Below, piece after piece: positions 31,857 to 41,600 of a stretch of DNA of 64,000 nt. Each line of letters opens with the position of its first letter. Position 1 is the first letter of the stretch. The stretch covers positions 558,001 through 622,000 of the forward strand of contig NZ_SHKY01000001.1 of NCBI RefSeq assembly GCF_004217545.1, read 5' to 3'. The notes under the pieces are model-generated. The model did not search any database. It was given only the letters and a program-made list of their open reading frames with translations, and had not been told where the DNA came from. A program made the position numbers and the translations under genes. This DNA comes from Krasilnikovia cinnamomea (GTDB lineage: Bacteria; Actinomycetota; Actinomycetes; Mycobacteriales; Micromonosporaceae).

Positions 31857-34721
31857 ATGAGGCGCGCCCTCGCCACGGTCGGCCGGCTGCTGCGGGCCTT
31901 GACCGCCTTCGCCGTCCTGGCCGCGTTCACCGCCGGGGTGCCGTGGCTGCTGACCGCCTCGGCCGGGTGGCCGCTGAGCTGGCTCGGCTGGCCGCACCTC
32001 GCCCAGATCCCCGGCCCGGCCGAAGTGTCGGGGGCGGTGACGAGCCCCTGGTCGAATCAGATGATCCTCGCCCTGCTGGCCACGATCGGCTGGCTGCTGT
32101 GGGCAGTCTTCGTCCGGCATCTGATCGTCGAGGTCCTCGAGGCCAGCACGGACGCCGCCGCCGCCCGGCGCGGGCAGCCCCGGCCGCCGGTCAGCGGGCG
32201 CGGCCCGATCCGCTGGGTGGCCGCCGTGCTGGTCGGCGCGATCGTCGGCGCGGTGCTGTTCGACGCCGCCCGCGCCGCCACCGGCGCGGGCACCCCGACC
32301 GCCGCCGCTGCGGCCGATGCCGCCGCGCGTCGCCCGGCCGCGGCCGTCGCACCCGTCGCCGCACCGGTGGCCGACGCCCCGGTCGCGCACACCGGGCCGC
32401 GCCCGGCCATCACCGTGCACGCCGACGCCGCCATGGCACGACCGGTGCACGCCGCCAACGGCCACCACCACGACCGCGAAGTACCCGCATGGGCACGCGA
32501 TGCCCCGGGCGGGGTGCACCGGGTCAAGGCTGGGGACAACCTGTGGGACATCGCGAAGGACGAGCTCGGCGACCCGCACCGCTGGCGCGAGATCTACACA
32601 CTCAACCGAGGCCACCAGCAGGCCAACGGCTACGCCCTCACCGACCCCGACGAGATCCACATCGGGTGGACGCTCGCCCTGCCCGCCCGTCACACCGTAC
32701 CCACGCCGCCGGGTTCGGCGGGCAAGACGCCACCCCCAGCCGAGGCGAACGGTTCCGGCAAACACGTCACCGAGCCCGTGTCAGGCGGTGCGGCACCGCA
32801 CACCTCCCCCGCCCCGGTGGCCAGTACACCGAGCGCCCCACCGGCCACCGCCCCACCGGCCAGCGCGTCACCGTCGGCCAGCGCGTCACCGTCGACGGGC
32901 GTCTCGGCTGCCGAGACCGCCGAACACGACAGCAGCCCGAACACCGAAGACGACCGGGCGGGGATCAGCCTTCCCTCGCAAGGTTGGGTCAGCGGCGGAC
33001 TGGCCGCGCTGATCGCCGCCATCGCGTCGTTGCTGCGCCTGCAGCGGCGCCGCCGCGCCCGGCTCACCTTCCCCATCTCCGCGCGTCTCGCGCCGCAGCC
33101 GGCCCCGGTGCCCGAGGCCCTCGCCGTGGCGGACGCGGCCGGTGCCCGCCACCTGCCTGCCGAGAACGAGGACCCGCACCGGCCAGCTTCCCCGGTGGTG
33201 GCCGCACCGATCGGCACCAACCAGGCCGGGACGGAGGTCAGCCTGTTCGACCTGCCCGGCCCCGCACTCGCCCTCACCGGCACGGGAGCCGACGCCGCCG
33301 CCCGCGCTCTACTCGCGTCGGTGCTCGCCACCGGCACCACCGACATCCTGGAACGGCGACCCGTGGTCGTCGCCACCACCGAGATCCTCGCCCGGCTCCT
33401 GCCCGAGGGCGTGCCGCTGCGCGGCCTCGACCCTGACGCGACCAGCTACGACGGGGAACGTCTCATCGTCCTCGACGACACGGCAGCGGCGGTGACCCAT
33501 GCCGAGGAGGAGATGATCGTCCGCCGCCGGCTTCTGGACACCTTCGACACCGACAGCATCACCGCATTGAATGCGCGTACCGACCACGCCGAGGCGCAAC
33601 CGCCGTACGTGCTGCTCATCCAGGCGGTACCCCGGCACGCCGCCCGCCTGCTCGCCGTCGGCGCCCACCGTGACGCGCTGGACCTGTACCCCGTCATCCT
33701 CGGCAGCCTCGACGGCGCCCTCACCGCCGACATCGCCGCCGACGGCACCACCGACGGGGTTGGGGTGCGTCGCCTGTCGACCCTCACCGCCGCCGATCTC
33801 GCTGCCGTCCTCGGGATGCTCACCGACGCCGCGGCCCGACCGGAGATAGGGTACGACATCGACCTCGACCCCGCCCCGAGCGACACGACCGCGGCGGCGG
33901 ACGAGGCGGCGGGCGATGCGGACGAGCCCGTTCCCGTGCAGCCCGCCCACGTGCCGCCGCTGGTGCGGCTGCGGGTGCTCGGCCCGCTGCTGGTCGAAAC
34001 GGTGGCCGGGCCGGTCGCGACCGGGATCCGCCGCGGCTCCTACCTCGTCCTCGCCTCCCTCGCCGTACACCCGTCCGGGCGGACCCTTGACCAGCTCGCT
34101 GCCGATCTGCACCCTGACACCGACCTGCGCACCGCAGGCAACCGCATCCGCACCGACATCAGCACCATCCGCCGCGTCCTACGCCCGGCGACCGGCGCCA
34201 CCGAGGCCATGTTCGTCAACCACGACGCCGCCACCAGCCGCTACCGCCTCGACCCCGACCTCATCGGCGTGGACCTATGGCAGATGCTCACCACCATCAA
34301 GGCCGCGAACACCGCCACCGACGACACGACCGCCCTCGCCCTGCTCCGGCAGGCGGCAGAGCTGTACGGCGGGGACTTCGCCGACGGGCACGACCAGACC
34401 TGGATCACCGACCACGCCACCACCTACCGCCACCAAATCCTGTCCGTGCACGCCCGCATCGCCGAGATCCTCGAAGCCGAGCACCCCGACCAGGCCGTCA
34501 CCGCCCTGGAACGCGCCCTCGACCTGGATCCGGTCAACGAGGAGCTGTACCAGCGCATCATGCGCATCCACGGCCGCGCCGGACGCCCCGACGCCGTGCG
34601 GCGCACCCTGCGCCGCCTCGAGGAACGCCTCGCCGACCTCGGCGACACCGAACCGTCCGAGGCCACCCGCCGCGTCGCCGACCGCCAACTACGCCCCACC
34701 ACCACCGGAAGCCGCCGATGA
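31857..34721 (+). CDS. LysM-BTAD membrane protein of the Tad/conjugative locus
   Basis: 954 residues with an AAGGAGG ribosome site. Three or four N-terminal membrane helices come first. A LysM domain at about residues 220-270 (GVHRVKAGDNLWDIAKDELG ... ALTDPDEIHIGWTLALP) is followed by a Pro/Ser/Thr linker that contains an 18-bp tandem repeat (32858-32893, encoding SASPSASASPS). A further helix lies near 380. The C-terminal 250 residues are a SARP-like regulator: an OmpR-type winged helix (VRLRVLGPLLVETVAGPVAT) and a bacterial transcriptional activator domain (DLWQMLTTIKAANTA, ALERALDLDPVNEELYQRIM). Such LysM-BTAD proteins recur in actinobacterial mobile elements; a link between wall binding and gene control is plausible but unproven. 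Confidence 0.8.
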   Translation: MRRALATVGRLLRALTAFAVLAAFTAGVPWLLTASAGWPLSWLGWPHLAQIPGPAEVSGAVTSPWSNQMILALLATIGWLLWAVFVRHLIVEVLEASTDAAAARRGQPRPPVSGRGPIRWVAAVLVGAIVGAVLFDAARAATGAGTPTAAAAADAAARRPAAAVAPVAAPVADAPVAHTGPRPAITVHADAAMARPVHAANGHHHDREVPAWARDAPGGVHRVKAGDNLWDIAKDELGDPHRWREIYTLNRGHQQANGYALTDPDEIHIGWTLALPARHTVPTPPGSAGKTPPPAEANGSGKHVTEPVSGGAAPHTSPAPVASTPSAPPATAPPASASPSASASPSTGVSAAETAEHDSSPNTEDDRAGISLPSQGWVSGGLAALIAAIASLLRLQRRRRARLTFPISARLAPQPAPVPEALAVADAAGARHLPAENEDPHRPASPVVAAPIGTNQAGTEVSLFDLPGPALALTGTGADAAARALLASVLATGTTDILERRPVVVATTEILARLLPEGVPLRGLDPDATSYDGERLIVLDDTAAAVTHAEEEMIVRRRLLDTFDTDSITALNARTDHAEAQPPYVLLIQAVPRHAARLLAVGAHRDALDLYPVILGSLDGALTADIAADGTTDGVGVRRLSTLTAADLAAVLGMLTDAAARPEIGYDIDLDPAPSDTTAAADEAAGDADEPVPVQPAHVPPLVRLRVLGPLLVETVAGPVATGIRRGSYLVLASLAVHPSGRTLDQLAADLHPDTDLRTAGNRIRTDISTIRRVLRPATGATEAMFVNHDAATSRYRLDPDLIGVDLWQMLTTIKAANTATDDTTALALLRQAAELYGGDFADGHDQTWITDHATTYRHQILSVHARIAEILEAEHPDQAVTALERALDLDPVNEELYQRIMRIHGRAGRPDAVRRTLRRLEERLADLGDTEPSEATRRVADRQLRPTTTGSRR

Positions 34722-35623
34722 CCCCGGGCCGGCTGCGGCGGCTGCAGTGGGCGGTCCGCGCCACCCTCACCCTCGGCGTGGCCGCCTCAGTCACCGCGAA
34801 CATCCTGCACGCCCGCGACAACCCGATCTCCCAAGCTATCGCCGCGTGGCCACCTCTCGCGCTACTCATCACCGTCGAGCTGGTCTCCCGCATTCCCCTG
34901 TACCGCAAGGGCCTCGGCATCCTGCGCCTCGGCGCTACCACCACCATCGCCGGTATCGCCGCCTGGATCTCGTACTGGCACATGGCCGGTGTGGTCGCCC
35001 GCTATGGCGAAACCGGCACCGTCCCGTACCTCCTGCCGCTGTCCGTGGATGGCCTCATCGTCGTGTCCTCGGTGTCGCTGGTCGAACTGTCCACCCACCG
35101 CCGCGACGCCAGGCCCACACCCGCCCCAGCAACGGTCGTCGCAGTCGGCAGGGCAGCGACCGCGCCAGCCTCGTCGGGCACCACGACGGTGGCAGCCGCG
35201 CCCACGGCCTTCGCATCCGGCGAGCCGAGCGACGCCCCCGAGCATCACGTGACGCTCAGCGCCGCGCCTGACCCGGCGGCCAACGCCGCAGCCCCAGTCG
35301 ACGCCAGCAGGGCCGCGCCTGGCGAGGCCGGCGACGACATCGGTCCAAGGCAGGAAGCCGACGACGACCTCGAACCCGGCGACGGCGACGAGGGCGATGA
35401 CGGTGCCGATCTCGCACTGGACCTCGTGCCGCTGCTGCCGGCCGCCCGCGCCGCCCGCGACGAGCTGGTCCGCGAAGGACGCACGGTCAGCCGGGACGCC
35501 CTCGCCGCACGCCTTCGCCGCAACGGCAATGCCATCCGCAACAACCGCGTGTCCGAGCTGGTCAACGCGCTACGCCGCGAACAGGCAGCCGGCAATGATG
35601 CTCGCACGAGGGTTTCGGCGTGA
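34718..35623 (+). CDS. DUF2637 membrane protein (mobile-element spread/transfer type)
   Basis: 301 residues, starting with ATGA overlap. Four membrane helices occupy the first 130 residues: RATLTLGVAASVTANILHAR, IAAWPPLALLITVELVSRIP, IAGIAAWISYWHMAGVVARYG and LPLSVDGLIVVSSVSLVEL. This is the DUF2637 pattern found in actinobacterial integrative elements and plasmids, often near SpdB-type spread genes. A long acidic linker follows, then a helical HTH-like end (LAARLRRNGNAIRNNRVSEL) resembling a DNA-binding tail. A relic of the same tail lies at 44.8 kb. Confidence 0.8.
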   Translation: MTPGRLRRLQWAVRATLTLGVAASVTANILHARDNPISQAIAAWPPLALLITVELVSRIPLYRKGLGILRLGATTTIAGIAAWISYWHMAGVVARYGETGTVPYLLPLSVDGLIVVSSVSLVELSTHRRDARPTPAPATVVAVGRAATAPASSGTTTVAAAPTAFASGEPSDAPEHHVTLSAAPDPAANAAAPVDASRAAPGEAGDDIGPRQEADDDLEPGDGDEGDDGADLALDLVPLLPAARAARDELVREGRTVSRDALAARLRRNGNAIRNNRVSELVNALRREQAAGNDARTRVSA

Positions 35624-35629
35624 CACGGC

Positions 35630-35715
35630 GCTGGCTCATACCCCGGCTGCTCGATGGAAAGTGGCGAGACGCAGATGGACGAGTCCGCTCCGGCGCCTAG
35701 CACCAACCTTGCCGG
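35630..35715 (+). repeat. Copy 1 of a short repeat bordering the cargo region (DUF6907-like gene start relic)
   Basis: This stretch matches 49433-49520 by eye, with scattered differences: GGCGCTGGCTCATACC here against GGCGCTGGATCAGACC there, and an ATG that starts MDESAPAPS here and MDESIPAPG there. The second copy continues as a DUF6907-like reading frame; this one breaks off after about 14 codons. It is therefore a relic and one border of the 13.7-kb cargo region. Confidence 0.5.
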
Positions 35716-35813
35716 GTGTCGGCGTACGGGTTCCGTGCAGAACCGCGTACGCGTGCAATCCCGGCCAGCCGAGACTCAAATTCTTCGGATACCCCGACCC
35801 CGGGAGTCAGGGG

Positions 35814-36829
35814 TCATATCGGCGTTACTTGCGGTACCAGGTGCGGATGGTGGTGGATTTTCGTGTTGCCGAGCTTGTCGTACGCGCGGACTTGCACCTT
35901 CATCGTCTTCTTCTGCGTGGTGGTGTTGACGCGGAGGGCGTAGACGGAGGTGGTGTCCTTGGCGACGACTTTGCCGTTGACCAGCAGTTCGAGGCGGGCT
36001 ACGCCACTCGGGTCCGACGCCTTGGCGTACACGGTGACCGTGCCTTTGACCGTGGCGTTGTTCGTGGGTGCCTTGGTGATGGACAGCGACGGTCCGGTGT
36101 TGTCCGCGGCCACCGTGCGCGGCGGCAGTGTCCGGGGCTGGCCCCAGCGGTCGGTGAGCGTCCAGCTCAGTGCGAGGTTGCCGGAGTAGGTGCCGGTCTT
36201 GACTGCCAGCGCGTACGGGGCGGTGGTGTCGGTGCCCACGAGTGTGCCGTTGACCCGCAGTCGCGCGGTGACCACGCCGCTGAGGTCGCTGACGCCGGTC
36301 AGGGTACTGGTGAACGTGCCGCGCAGCCGTGCCCCCGGCTCGGGTGTGAGCACCCTGCCGGCGGGCGGATCGTTGTCGACCTGCACGACGGTGGACAGCG
36401 CTGAACTGTTGCCGACGTGGTCGGTGAGTATGACCGCGACCTGGCCTCCGGGTTCACCGGGACGGCGCCCTTCCACAGATTCGTGTCGCCGACCCGGGTG
36501 AGTGAACCGGTCCCCTACGCGGAGGTGATGGACTGCAGGTCGGTGTCCGGGCTTTCGACGGTCACGTCGACGGTGGCACCGTGCACGACCGTGAGTTGCT
36601 CCGGCGAGACTATCCAGCCGGTGGGCGCGCGCAGGTCCGCCTGGACCACCGTGGTCGCCTCACCCACGTTGCCCCGGTAGTCGAAGGCCCGGACGGTCTC
36701 CGCCAAGGGTCCGCTGTGCCCGATCGGCGGTTGCACGCGACCGGGTGTTGCTGGAGCCGCTCCTGGCGTGGAACGACAACGAGTGACGCCCGGGCGGGTC
36801 CGTACCCCGCGCCCGTGCCTGCGGTTCAA
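35814..36829 (-). pseudogene. 3' part of an Ig-like repeat surface protein, frameshifted
   Basis: Two main frames (36515-36829 and 35814-36476) encode parts of several Ig-like repeats: VRAFDYRGNVGEATTVVQAD, AVILTDHVGNSSALSTVVQV, VTARLRVNGTLVGTDTTAPY, VTVYAKASDPSGVARLELLV. A break near 36480-36515 separates the two frames. A second break near 35853 hides the expected ending: the alternative frame reads STTIRTWYRK and then stops. The 5' part is absent. The original protein was probably a large secreted or cell-surface protein. Confidence 0.65.
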
Positions 36830-36924
36830 GGTTGTGAGGAAGCCGGGCAGGCGTCCCGTCGGTCGACGAGCGCGGTTGGATCTGGACAGGGCGGCCGCGT
36901 GCGCATACGAGGCGCCTGCACATG

Positions 36925-38607
36925 TCAGGATCGCAAAGCGTCAGCAGCCCGTCGGAGATGCGAGGCAGCCGCGGACAACGCAACGACGGCCCGGGTCGGC
37001 AACATGCCGGTCCGGGTCCCCTGGCGGAGGAACTCCCGCGCCAAGGCCACGTGCCACTGCCAGTGCCAGAAGGCGTCGCGCAAGCCCAGCTCGGCAACAC
37101 ACAGGTATCTACGCTGTTCGGTTAGGACCTGAGCGATGAAAGCGTCGACAGGGGTCGTCGACTCGCCAGCGTTGTCGGCGGTGCAGCCGCAGAGCCCATC
37201 GGCGTAGGCGCAGTCGTCCGCAACGGCGGACCATAGCATGGACTCGACGCCAGCCCGCCGCACCTGCAGCACGAGATCCACCAGCAGGCGAGTCGAGTCG
37301 GTGGCCCAATGATGTGGCCCGTACTGCGATGCGTCGACCAGCACGGGGCGCGGCTGGCCGACAGTTTGGACCAGGACGTTGGTGGCGTGCAGGTCGCCGA
37401 AGGCGTGGACGAATACCACAGTCTTGTCGATCATGCTGGGTTCGACGCCCGGCAGGGTCCGGGTCTCGATGTACGTGCGGAGCAGCACGACACGCTCATC
37501 GACGTTCTCTTGATGGGCGCCCTCGGGATGTGCCCAGACCGGGGCGTAGGTCGCAAGGGCATCCTCGATCCGGCGCTTATGAAGTGGTGCAGTGTCGAGC
37601 CATCGAGAGCTGTCCTGGGTCTGCCGCAGAGTCTCTTGAAACAGACGTTTTAGATGCCCGCCAAACAACTCGTCGGCCACCTGTCGAGCCTGCGCGGCGG
37701 TCGTCTCCGGACTTCGCAACCAGGAATCAAGAGTCACGGCGTTGTGTGCCAGGCGTGCCGCCAGGGCGCCGTAGTCTGAAGAGTGGTCGGTCTTCAGGCC
37801 GTCGGTATGCGTGACAAGCAATTGCGATGTCAGCACCCGCGCCGCCTCGTCGTTCGCCTGGCGTTCCGCCTCCAACGCGGCCCGGTCGAGGCCAATTTTG
37901 AGGACGAAGGACTCCTCTGGCTGGCCCGCCTGCTTGCGACGTACCTTGCACACATGCGCCCCTGACCGGCCAGGTGCGAGACGGTCGACAAACAGGACCG
38001 CACCGGCATCATTCTCTCGTTCCAGAAACTCGAGGATCAAGGTACGGGCGATGTGCTTGCCGCGATCGATCACGTCTCCCCTCGCGCCGGGCGGCTCGCC
38101 GAGGCTGCTCAGCATGGATTGAGTGCCGGTGTCCTTTGCAAACTCGATCTTGAAGTCGTGCACCCGCTCCAAGGCCTTCATGTGTTTGCGGATACGGCGC
38201 GCCAGGCTTACTGCGTCCCACGCTTCTGAGCCGTCGTTGCCCCTCGGCCGCAGCGTAAGCCGCGTCCGAATAATTGCATCGTCGGCGCCAGCACCAATGG
38301 AGAGCTCTCGGAAGTCGGGATGGCGGCTCGCCTCGCCCGTAATCACCAGGACGTAGCAGTCGGGCCCTTGGCGCATTCGAAGTTCCTCTACGACGCTCTT
38401 GCCGATTTCGCCGTCAAGGTCGTAGTCGATGATGGCGAAGTCGAACGTCGGCAATTCCTGAATCATCCTAAAGGCCGTCAAGATTGAATCGGTCGGTTCA
38501 CATTCCACTTCCCAGTTCAATGCATTGAAGCCGTAGTCCACAATTCCCTTGATCTGTTCTGCGAGGCCGGGAAAGTCATCGACGATCAAGCCGCGGGGGT
38601 TCGTCAT
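36925..38607 (-). CDS. Response regulator fused to an APH-like kinase/phosphotransferase domain
   Basis: 560 residues from ATG 38607, which overlaps the stop of the upstream giant gene (ATGA) and has GGAGG 8 bases upstream. Residues 5-125 form a receiver domain: acidic pocket VDD (9-11), phosphoacceptor Asp61 in FAIIDYDLDGE and ITG near 90; the usual conserved Lys is replaced (AIIRT). From about 200 there is an aminoglycoside-phosphotransferase-like fold: a G-loop VDRLAPGRSGAHVCKV, SFVLKIG (Lys238), and FGDLHATN (403-410; Asp405 and Asn410 in the catalytic loop), followed by VLVDASQYG. The combination suggests a signal-controlled small-molecule or protein kinase. Partner: the HATPase-PRTase protein directly upstream. 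Confidence 0.75.
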   Translation of the reverse strand: MTNPRGLIVDDFPGLAEQIKGIVDYGFNALNWEVECEPTDSILTAFRMIQELPTFDFAIIDYDLDGEIGKSVVEELRMRQGPDCYVLVITGEASRHPDFRELSIGAGADDAIIRTRLTLRPRGNDGSEAWDAVSLARRIRKHMKALERVHDFKIEFAKDTGTQSMLSSLGEPPGARGDVIDRGKHIARTLILEFLERENDAGAVLFVDRLAPGRSGAHVCKVRRKQAGQPEESFVLKIGLDRAALEAERQANDEAARVLTSQLLVTHTDGLKTDHSSDYGALAARLAHNAVTLDSWLRSPETTAAQARQVADELFGGHLKRLFQETLRQTQDSSRWLDTAPLHKRRIEDALATYAPVWAHPEGAHQENVDERVVLLRTYIETRTLPGVEPSMIDKTVVFVHAFGDLHATNVLVQTVGQPRPVLVDASQYGPHHWATDSTRLLVDLVLQVRRAGVESMLWSAVADDCAYADGLCGCTADNAGESTTPVDAFIAQVLTEQRRYLCVAELGLRDAFWHWQWHVALAREFLRQGTRTGMLPTRAVVALSAAASHLRRAADALRS

Positions 38608-41600
38608 GCCGGCATCCTCCATACGTCCAGCTGTACCGCGACGGCGTAGGTCCAGCCCTCTCCGGCTGGGACTTCCTTAAGCGCGCCGCCGAACCGAGCA
38701 AGTCGGTGCCGCAGCGTCTCCAGACCTGTTCCCCTGCCAGGGGTGTCCCGCGCGCTGCCATTGTTCCGAACCGTAACTATGATGTGGTCGGGGCGCGGCT
38801 GAGCGAGTTCAACCCTAAACTTCTGAGGGCTGCCGGGGATGCGATGGGTTATCTCCGCATTGATGCGGATGTGATCAAATATATCCGTGATAAGACGATT
38901 GGTGCAAAACGCAATGCTTGTGGGCCGTCTATCCAATTCATCGCCGGGGTCTGCGGCGACGATGACTGCCGGAGGAGGGAAGAACTCCTCGATGAATTGC
39001 AAGACATCGATCGGACCGCGTTCGATGACTCGCGGAAGCAAGCCGTCAGGATTTAACACGAACTGCGGCCACCATGCGAGATCGGCAAGCAGTTCGTCGG
39101 CCTTCTCCGCAGAGGGCCGGATGCCTTTGTCTATCTCACTGAGAATATCTTCTAGTCGCACCGTTGTTTCGTCGACTACCTTGTCGCCGCCGGCGGACAG
39201 CGATTGTTCCCACCGGGTGGCGTCGTCAGCAGCCAGATCTGCGAGCACGATCTTGCTGAGTAAGATTTGCCGCAGCGGCTCGACGTTCGGCAGGATCGCC
39301 TCATGCAGGTAGCGTTCACAGGTCCGCCAGAGTTCCCGCATCCGCTCTGTGCTGCCGACCGTTCCCCCCGCTGCGGCGAGTTCGATTCCTCGTTGAATGT
39401 GCCACACGGAGTTCCCGTAATCGTGTGAAACTGATTTCATCTCATGACTGAGCATGAACCAGGCAGCCTGGGCATCGGTGGGCCGCTCCCGCAACGGGCG
39501 CCGGGCGTGCGACAACATGTAGCGGATCAGGGAAAGTGTGACGAAGTCCGAGGCGATCGCCGGCGCCTTGTCCTTGTCTCGTAGCTGGTCCTCGAGGTAC
39601 ACGAGACCCTCCGTCAACTGCTGCGCGACCCGGTTCCGTGGGTATTGCACGGACCCGCGCGGATCGACGATCAGTAGGAGGGTCTCCAGTAGCACCTGCT
39701 CGATCACCAGGCCTTCGCGCCGGTTGGTACGCAGAATCCCGCTCAGCTCACGGGCGAACCGCTCCGGCGCCACGTGGGCCAGGAGAATGGCCGCCTGCGC
39801 GCGAAGCCGGGGCTCGATCAGCAAGGCGGAGTTGTCGGCCAGCATCGAAGCGGCCATGTCCGCAATCTTCGAGCGACACTCAGGGAACCACAGCGGCGCT
39901 GACGTGAGCCACTGAGACTCGGCGACGAGCAGCCGGACGAGTGCGTCCCGAGCCGGCTGGTTCCGCGCCACGGCGGGGAGCCGCCTGAACAGCTTCGCGC
40001 GACGTGTGGTGTCGAGCGCGGCATCCCGCAGTTGCAGGCGCCAGCTCAGGTACTCCACGCAGTCGGGCTGGCTCACGCTCGCGCCGAACAGATCGGCTGC
40101 CTGCTCCTCGAACAGCACAGGCTTGGTCCGCGCCTCGAGCGTTCGCATCAACCAGGCACGGTGCCCGGCGAGCGCATGGGGAATCGGCGCGTACAAGGTC
40201 ACCGACCCGTACCGGCGGCGCAGCGCGCAGATGGCGCAGCGGCCGCTGGTGATGCTGCGCATGGCTGTCTTGGCGACGTAGTAAATCTCCAATGCAGCCG
40301 GGCCGAGCGTCGACTCCCGGACCGAACGCCGAACCGTGGCCATCCGCTGCAGATTCACGGCATCGCTGTCGCTCATCCCGTTGAGCAGGAGGACGACGGT
40401 GATGGTGACGGCGTCGTTGTCGGCGGCCAAGCCGACCAGTTGCTGGACGGTATGGCCGCTACTTGAGCCGGAATCGAGGATCACGGCGTGCTTGACCGGG
40501 GGCAGATTCACCGAGCCTGTCAGCTGCCAGTTCCCGGCGTGGGCGGCCCTCGGTACCGCGATCGGCCGCGCTAGGTTCAGGCCGGCCGTCGTCAGCGCCG
40601 CATGCAGCCAATCCGCAGTTGTCGTCAGATCGTCTGCCGTACCTGCGGGAAACAGGAGACAGGCCGCCGCATCGTCGGCACCGAAGGAATCTCGATGTCG
40701 CTCGCTGATCACACCTGTGATCTTGTCGAAGACCCTCCGGGACCACTCCTTCTCCCGGAAGAGCAGCGTCGGGTCGACGTACGCGGTGTAGTGACGGTCG
40801 GCTGGCCGCTCGATGTGTCCGAGGCGGGCCGCCGTGTTGCGTTGCAATGCGTGCACATATGCGTCCTGCTCGACGAGGTAGCGGGGGGTGGGTCGCCGAC
40901 CTGCTTCGGGCCGCCGCAAGACGGGATCGATCGGCTCGGACCCGCCCTGATCGTCGGCGCTAGCATCAATGTCCACTGTGGCTAGGCTTACCAGCGGGAT
41001 ACGGCCAGAACCGTACTCGACGTGGTGCGGCTCGCTGACGCGGTGCTCCACCGTACGCGCGTCCACCACGGCCGCAACGCCGACGGGAACCAGTTCCCGA
41101 TCGACCGCGTCGGTCAGAGCCCGGAACAGGGTCGTCCCGCTGGAGACGACATCCGTCACCAACAGGACCCGCGTGCTGGCGTCGGACTGGTGCTCAGCGG
41201 AGGGAACATCCTGCAGGGAATCGACAGATTCATCGTGACCCGTCAGCGACCTTGCGAACGCGGCGGCCATTTCTGCCGGCGTGTGTTCGAGCCGGACGAT
41301 CACCGGCGGAGTTGCGTCCCCATTCAACGGGCCTACGGCGTCCTCCACGAGGGCGGCGAGCGTGACCCCCGTCAGTGCCTGCAACGTCAATCGGTCCAGC
41401 AAAGCGTCCAGATCAAACCATCGGTTTGTCACTCGCAGGGTCGGGGTCAGGTACCGGCCCCGCCACACGTCGCCCTGACCGGATCCTCGAGGGGCGTCCC
41501 TGATCGTGCGGGCGATCTCATCTCCGACCCATCCCGCCAAGGCCGTAACCGCGTCCTCCGGTCTCGCTTGCAGGGCCACCGACTCCTCGCCGACCAGCAA

